A program made the position numbers and the translations under genes. DNA of 7,499 nucleotides. It comes from Bacillota bacterium (GTDB lineage Bacteria > Bacillota_A > Clostridia > Acetivibrionales > DUMB01). Each line of letters opens with the position of its first letter. The first letter of the stretch is position 1. Below, piece after piece: positions 5,655 to 7,499 of the stretch. The DNA is taken from contig JAMOAC010000547.1 in NCBI GenBank assembly GCA_023621975.1, forward strand, positions 1 to 7,499, read 5' to 3'. The notes beneath the pieces are model-generated. The model did no database searches and had not been told where the DNA came from. It worked only from the letters and a program-made list of their open reading frames with translations.

Positions 5655-6302
5655 ATGAGAATTGTACTGTTAGGAGCGCCCGGCGCAGGTAAAGGAACAC
5701 AGGCTGTGTTGCTGGCAGAAAAGTTAAATGTTCCTCATATATCAACAGGTGACATTTTCAGAAGCAACATTGCAAACGGTACCGAACTTGGCAGGAAAGC
5801 AAAAGAATATATAGATAAAGGTGAATTGGTACCCGATGAAGTGACTGTTGATATTGTGAAGGACAGACTGGAAAATCCGGATTGCAAGAAAGGTTTTATA
5901 TTGGACGGATTCCCCAGGACGATTTCTCAGGCGGAACGCCTGGATGAAATTCTCGAAGGTATGGGCACGGCCCTGGACTACGTTATAAATATAGAAGTTG
6001 ACGATGAATATATAATAAAAAGGCTAACGGGTAGAAGGGTCTGCCCCGGCTGTGGCGCCAGCTATCACATAACAAACAATCCGCCTGCAAGACCCGGTAT
6101 ATGTGATAAATGTGGAATGGAGATTATCCAGCGGAAAGACGACAATGAAGAGACGATATTGAACAGGCTTAAGACTTATCACATTCAAACTGAGCCTCTC
6201 ATAGATTATTACAGAAAACAGGGGAAGCTGTTTTCTGTAGATGGCAGGCTGAGTATTGAAGAAACTACCGGGAGTATTTTGAAGGCTGTAGGTGTGATTT
6301 GA
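5655..6302 (+). CDS. adk: Adenylate kinase, zinc-lid type
   Basis: Adk catalyses ATP + AMP to 2 ADP in the cytoplasm, balancing adenine nucleotides. From ATG 5655 the product is 215 residues, typical for the long bacterial form. The P-loop GAPGAGKGT is at 7-15, the AMP-binding TGDIFR at 31-36 and DGFPRT at 84-89 (Arg88). The LID domain contains four cysteines at 130, 133, 150 and 153 (CPGC...CDKC), the structural zinc site known from Gram-positive adenylate kinases such as that of Geobacillus stearothermophilus. Catalytic-site arginines at 127, 160 and 171 are present. The stop TGA shares its last base with the ATG of map. Placement between secY and map is standard in Firmicutes. Confidence 0.97.
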   Translation: MRIVLLGAPGAGKGTQAVLLAEKLNVPHISTGDIFRSNIANGTELGRKAKEYIDKGELVPDEVTVDIVKDRLENPDCKKGFILDGFPRTISQAERLDEILEGMGTALDYVINIEVDDEYIIKRLTGRRVCPGCGASYHITNNPPARPGICDKCGMEIIQRKDDNEETILNRLKTYHIQTEPLIDYYRKQGKLFSVDGRLSIEETTGSILKAVGVI

Positions 6303-7069
6303 TGATAATAATAAAATCTAAATCAGAAATTGAATACATGAAAAAGTCGGGAGAAGTTGTTGCAATTGCTCTTGAAAAGCTAAGGGAAATGATTAAACCG
6401 GGCATTACGACTCTCGAACTGGATCGGATTGCTGAAGAAATTATCAGGAAAAGTGGTGCCATACCTTCTTTTAAGGGATACGAAGGCTTGCCGGGAGCCG
6501 AAAACTTTCCGGGAAGCATATGTACATCGATAAATAATGAAGTAGTGCATGGTATTCCTGGTTTAAGAATGTTAAAAGATGGAGATATTATAAGTATTGA
6601 TATCGGTGCATGTTTAAACGGATACCATGCAGATGCGGCACGGACTTTTCCTGTAGGGGATGTTTCAGAAAAAGCAAAGCGCCTGATTGAAGTTACCAGA
6701 CAGAGCTTTTATGAAGGTATCAAATACGCAGTCAAAGGCAACAGGATAATAGACATCTCGGGTGCGATACAGGACTATGTTGAGGCTAACGGGTATTCAG
6801 TAGTAAGGGATTATGTTGGACACGGCATAGGCAGGCAAATGCATGAATCCCCTCAAATTCCAAATTATCGAACCAGGGAAAGAGGTCCACGACTGGAGCC
6901 CGGAATGACACTTGCAATTGAACCCATGGTAAATGAAGGAGATTACCATGTAAAACTGCTTGATAACATGTGGACGGTAGTGACGATGGATGGCAGCTTG
7001 TCTGCCCATTATGAAAACACAATTGCTGTAACCGAAGGAGAACCGATTATACTGACAAAACTTAATTAA
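6302..7069 (+). CDS. map: Type I methionine aminopeptidase
   Basis: Map removes the initiator methionine from new proteins when the second residue is small, acting in the cytoplasm near the ribosome exit. The 255 residues form one pita-bread metallopeptidase domain. The five expected metal ligands are visible: Asp100 (SIDIG), Asp111 (ADAARTF), His174 (GHGIG), Glu207 (IEPMV) and Glu238 (HYENT). The auxiliary histidines His83 (VVHGIP) and His181 (MHESP) are also present; all are offset by +3 from the E. coli enzyme. The start is ATG 6302, overlapping the adk stop as TGATG (6300-6304); a TTG at 6299 would add only one codon. The ribosome binding site is modest (AGGTG, 6290-6294), so coupling to adk translation is likely. 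It lacks the N-terminal zinc-finger extension of some Map proteins. Confidence 0.97.
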   Translation: MIIIKSKSEIEYMKKSGEVVAIALEKLREMIKPGITTLELDRIAEEIIRKSGAIPSFKGYEGLPGAENFPGSICTSINNEVVHGIPGLRMLKDGDIISIDIGACLNGYHADAARTFPVGDVSEKAKRLIEVTRQSFYEGIKYAVKGNRIIDISGAIQDYVEANGYSVVRDYVGHGIGRQMHESPQIPNYRTRERGPRLEPGMTLAIEPMVNEGDYHVKLLDNMWTVVTMDGSLSAHYENTIAVTEGEPIILTKLN

Positions 7070-7099
7070 GAATGGCTGAAAAAGGTTGCTTAAAAAGAT

Positions 7100-7116
7100 T
7101 CGCTGATTAAAAGCGA
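7100..7116 (+). other. Hairpin touching the ribosome binding site of the KOW gene
   Basis: TCGCT (7100-7104), a 7-base loop, and AGCGA (7112-7116) form a perfect 5-bp stem. Its 3' arm includes the first two bases of the Shine-Dalgarno sequence GAGGTG (7115-7120), and a further G-U pair (7099 with 7117) would cover a third. It could lower translation of the downstream gene; the stem is short and the effect is unproven. Confidence 0.3.
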
Positions 7117-7123
7117 GGTGAAG

Positions 7124-7429
7124 ATGTTGAATTTTACAGTAGGGCAGGTCGTATACTCAAAGGCTGGTAGAGACAGTGGAAGGTTGTTTGTTGTATCTGC
7201 CCTTATTGATGAATTGTATGTACACATAGTGGACGGTGACTTAAGAAAGGTTGAAAAGCCAAAGAAGAAGAAAATCAAGCATCTTAAAGCAACCGGATAT
7301 GTAATAGAACCATTGAAGGAAAAATTTGAAAACGGTCTTAAAGTAAATAATTCAGAAATACGAAAGGCACTTAAAGTAATCAGGGAAAAGCTTGAAAGTG
7401 CCGAGGAAACAAATATTAATCAGTTTTAA
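7124..7429 (+). CDS. KOW-domain RNA-binding protein, L14e-like (YbzG-type)
   Basis: This small basic protein occupies the position between map and infA where Bacillus subtilis has ybzG, annotated as a KOW-domain, ribosomal L14e-like protein; the exact function is not known to me. From ATG 7124 it has 101 residues. The KOW-type region covers about residues 4-30 (FTVGQVVYSKAGRDSGRLFVVSALID), where GRDSGR resembles the GR(D/E)AGK turn of archaeal and eukaryotic L14e. A VDGDLRKVEKPKKKKIKHL segment (36-54) follows, with a lysine-rich patch at 45-52 suited to RNA binding. Residues 60-101 look helical and charged. The start is ambiguous: GTG 7118 overlaps GAGGTG (7115-7120), ATG 7124 and TTG 7127 lie 3 and 6 bases after it; the ATG is chosen. 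A role in ribosome or translation biology is inferred from the fold and neighbours only. Confidence 0.85.
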   Translation: MLNFTVGQVVYSKAGRDSGRLFVVSALIDELYVHIVDGDLRKVEKPKKKKIKHLKATGYVIEPLKEKFENGLKVNNSEIRKALKVIREKLESAEETNINQF

Positions 7430-7449
7430 ATGTAAGGAGGTTTTAGGTT

Positions 7450-7499
7450 TTGTCAAAGGACGATGTAATTGAAGTTGAGGGTACAGTAATTGAGGCACT
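7450..7499 (+). CDS. infA: Translation initiation factor IF-1, 5' end only
   Basis: IF-1 binds the A-site of the small subunit during initiation and assists IF-2 and IF-3. Only the first 16 complete codons lie in the window, reading MSKDDVIEVEGTVIEA, which is the standard IF-1 N-terminus leading into its single OB-fold; about 72 residues are expected in full. The start is TTG at 7450, supported by AAGGAGG (7434-7440) with 9 bases spacing; no ATG is available nearby in frame. Position after map and the KOW gene and before rpmJ, rpsM, rpsK and rpoA (expected beyond the window) fits the Firmicute order. The gene is cut by the window edge, not broken. Confidence 0.93.
   Translation, partial: MSKDDVIEVEGTVIEA

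Noticed and set aside
6279..6309. Promoter-like TTGAAG and GATAAT around the map start
   Set aside because: The 19-base spacing is too long and the -10 would lie inside the map coding sequence, after its ATG, so it could not drive full-length map.
7086..7112. Promoter-like TTGCTT and TTAAAA before the KOW gene
   Set aside because: Both boxes match poorly and the spacing is only 15 bases.
1..7499. Mobile elements, CRISPR array, tRNA, defence or other accessory system
   Set aside because: Every coding base is accounted for by the conserved translation and secretion operon; no repeat array, transposase, integrase or RNA gene is visible on either strand.

Overview
The window is a single, uninterrupted run of plus-strand housekeeping genes: the spc half of the S10-spc-alpha ribosomal protein super-operon, continuing through secY, adk and map to the start of infA. 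Gene order is rplN, rplX, rplE, rpsN (zinc type), rpsH, rplF, rplR, rpsE, rpmD, rplO, secY, adk, map, a KOW-domain protein, infA (cut by the window end). This order, the strong AAGGAGG-type ribosome binding sites, the short four-cysteine S14, the zinc-lid adenylate kinase, the moderately AT-rich composition and the KOW gene between map and infA point to a Gram-positive Firmicute. A clostridial lineage, perhaps near the Ruminiclostridium/Acetivibrio (Clostridium thermocellum) group, is my best guess, but the species-level part is impression only.

Layout. Bases 1-89 hold the end or downstream spacer of an upstream gene (rpsQ expected by synteny, not proven here) with a long-looped inverted repeat and the rplN ribosome binding site. 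Bases 90-4306 encode ten ribosomal proteins: L14, L24, L5, S14, S8, L6, L18, S5, L30 and L15. Bases 4309-5610 encode the SecY translocase channel. Bases 5655-7069 encode adenylate kinase and methionine aminopeptidase, which overlap by one base. Bases 7124-7429 encode a small lysine-rich KOW protein resembling archaeal/eukaryotic L14e. Bases 7450-7499 are the first 16 codons of initiation factor IF-1 from a TTG start. No gap exceeds 300 bases; the longest untranslated stretch inside the window is the 85-base rpsH-rplF spacer.

The genes work together in protein production: ribosome subunits (large and small), the membrane exit channel for secreted proteins, nucleotide balance (Adk), removal of initiator methionine (Map) and initiation (IF-1). 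Seven of fifteen genes use GTG or TTG starts, each backed by a good Shine-Dalgarno sequence. Likely control elements are small: a possible extended -10 promoter just before rpsE, a hairpin after rplR, two hairpins in the rpsH-rplF spacer (one able to compete for the rplF ribosome binding site), and a hairpin touching the KOW gene's ribosome binding site.

I found no mobile element, CRISPR array, RNA gene or convincing rho-independent terminator. I see no novel multi-gene system here; the window is an ordinary core operon whose most interesting points are the KOW protein and the spacer structures.
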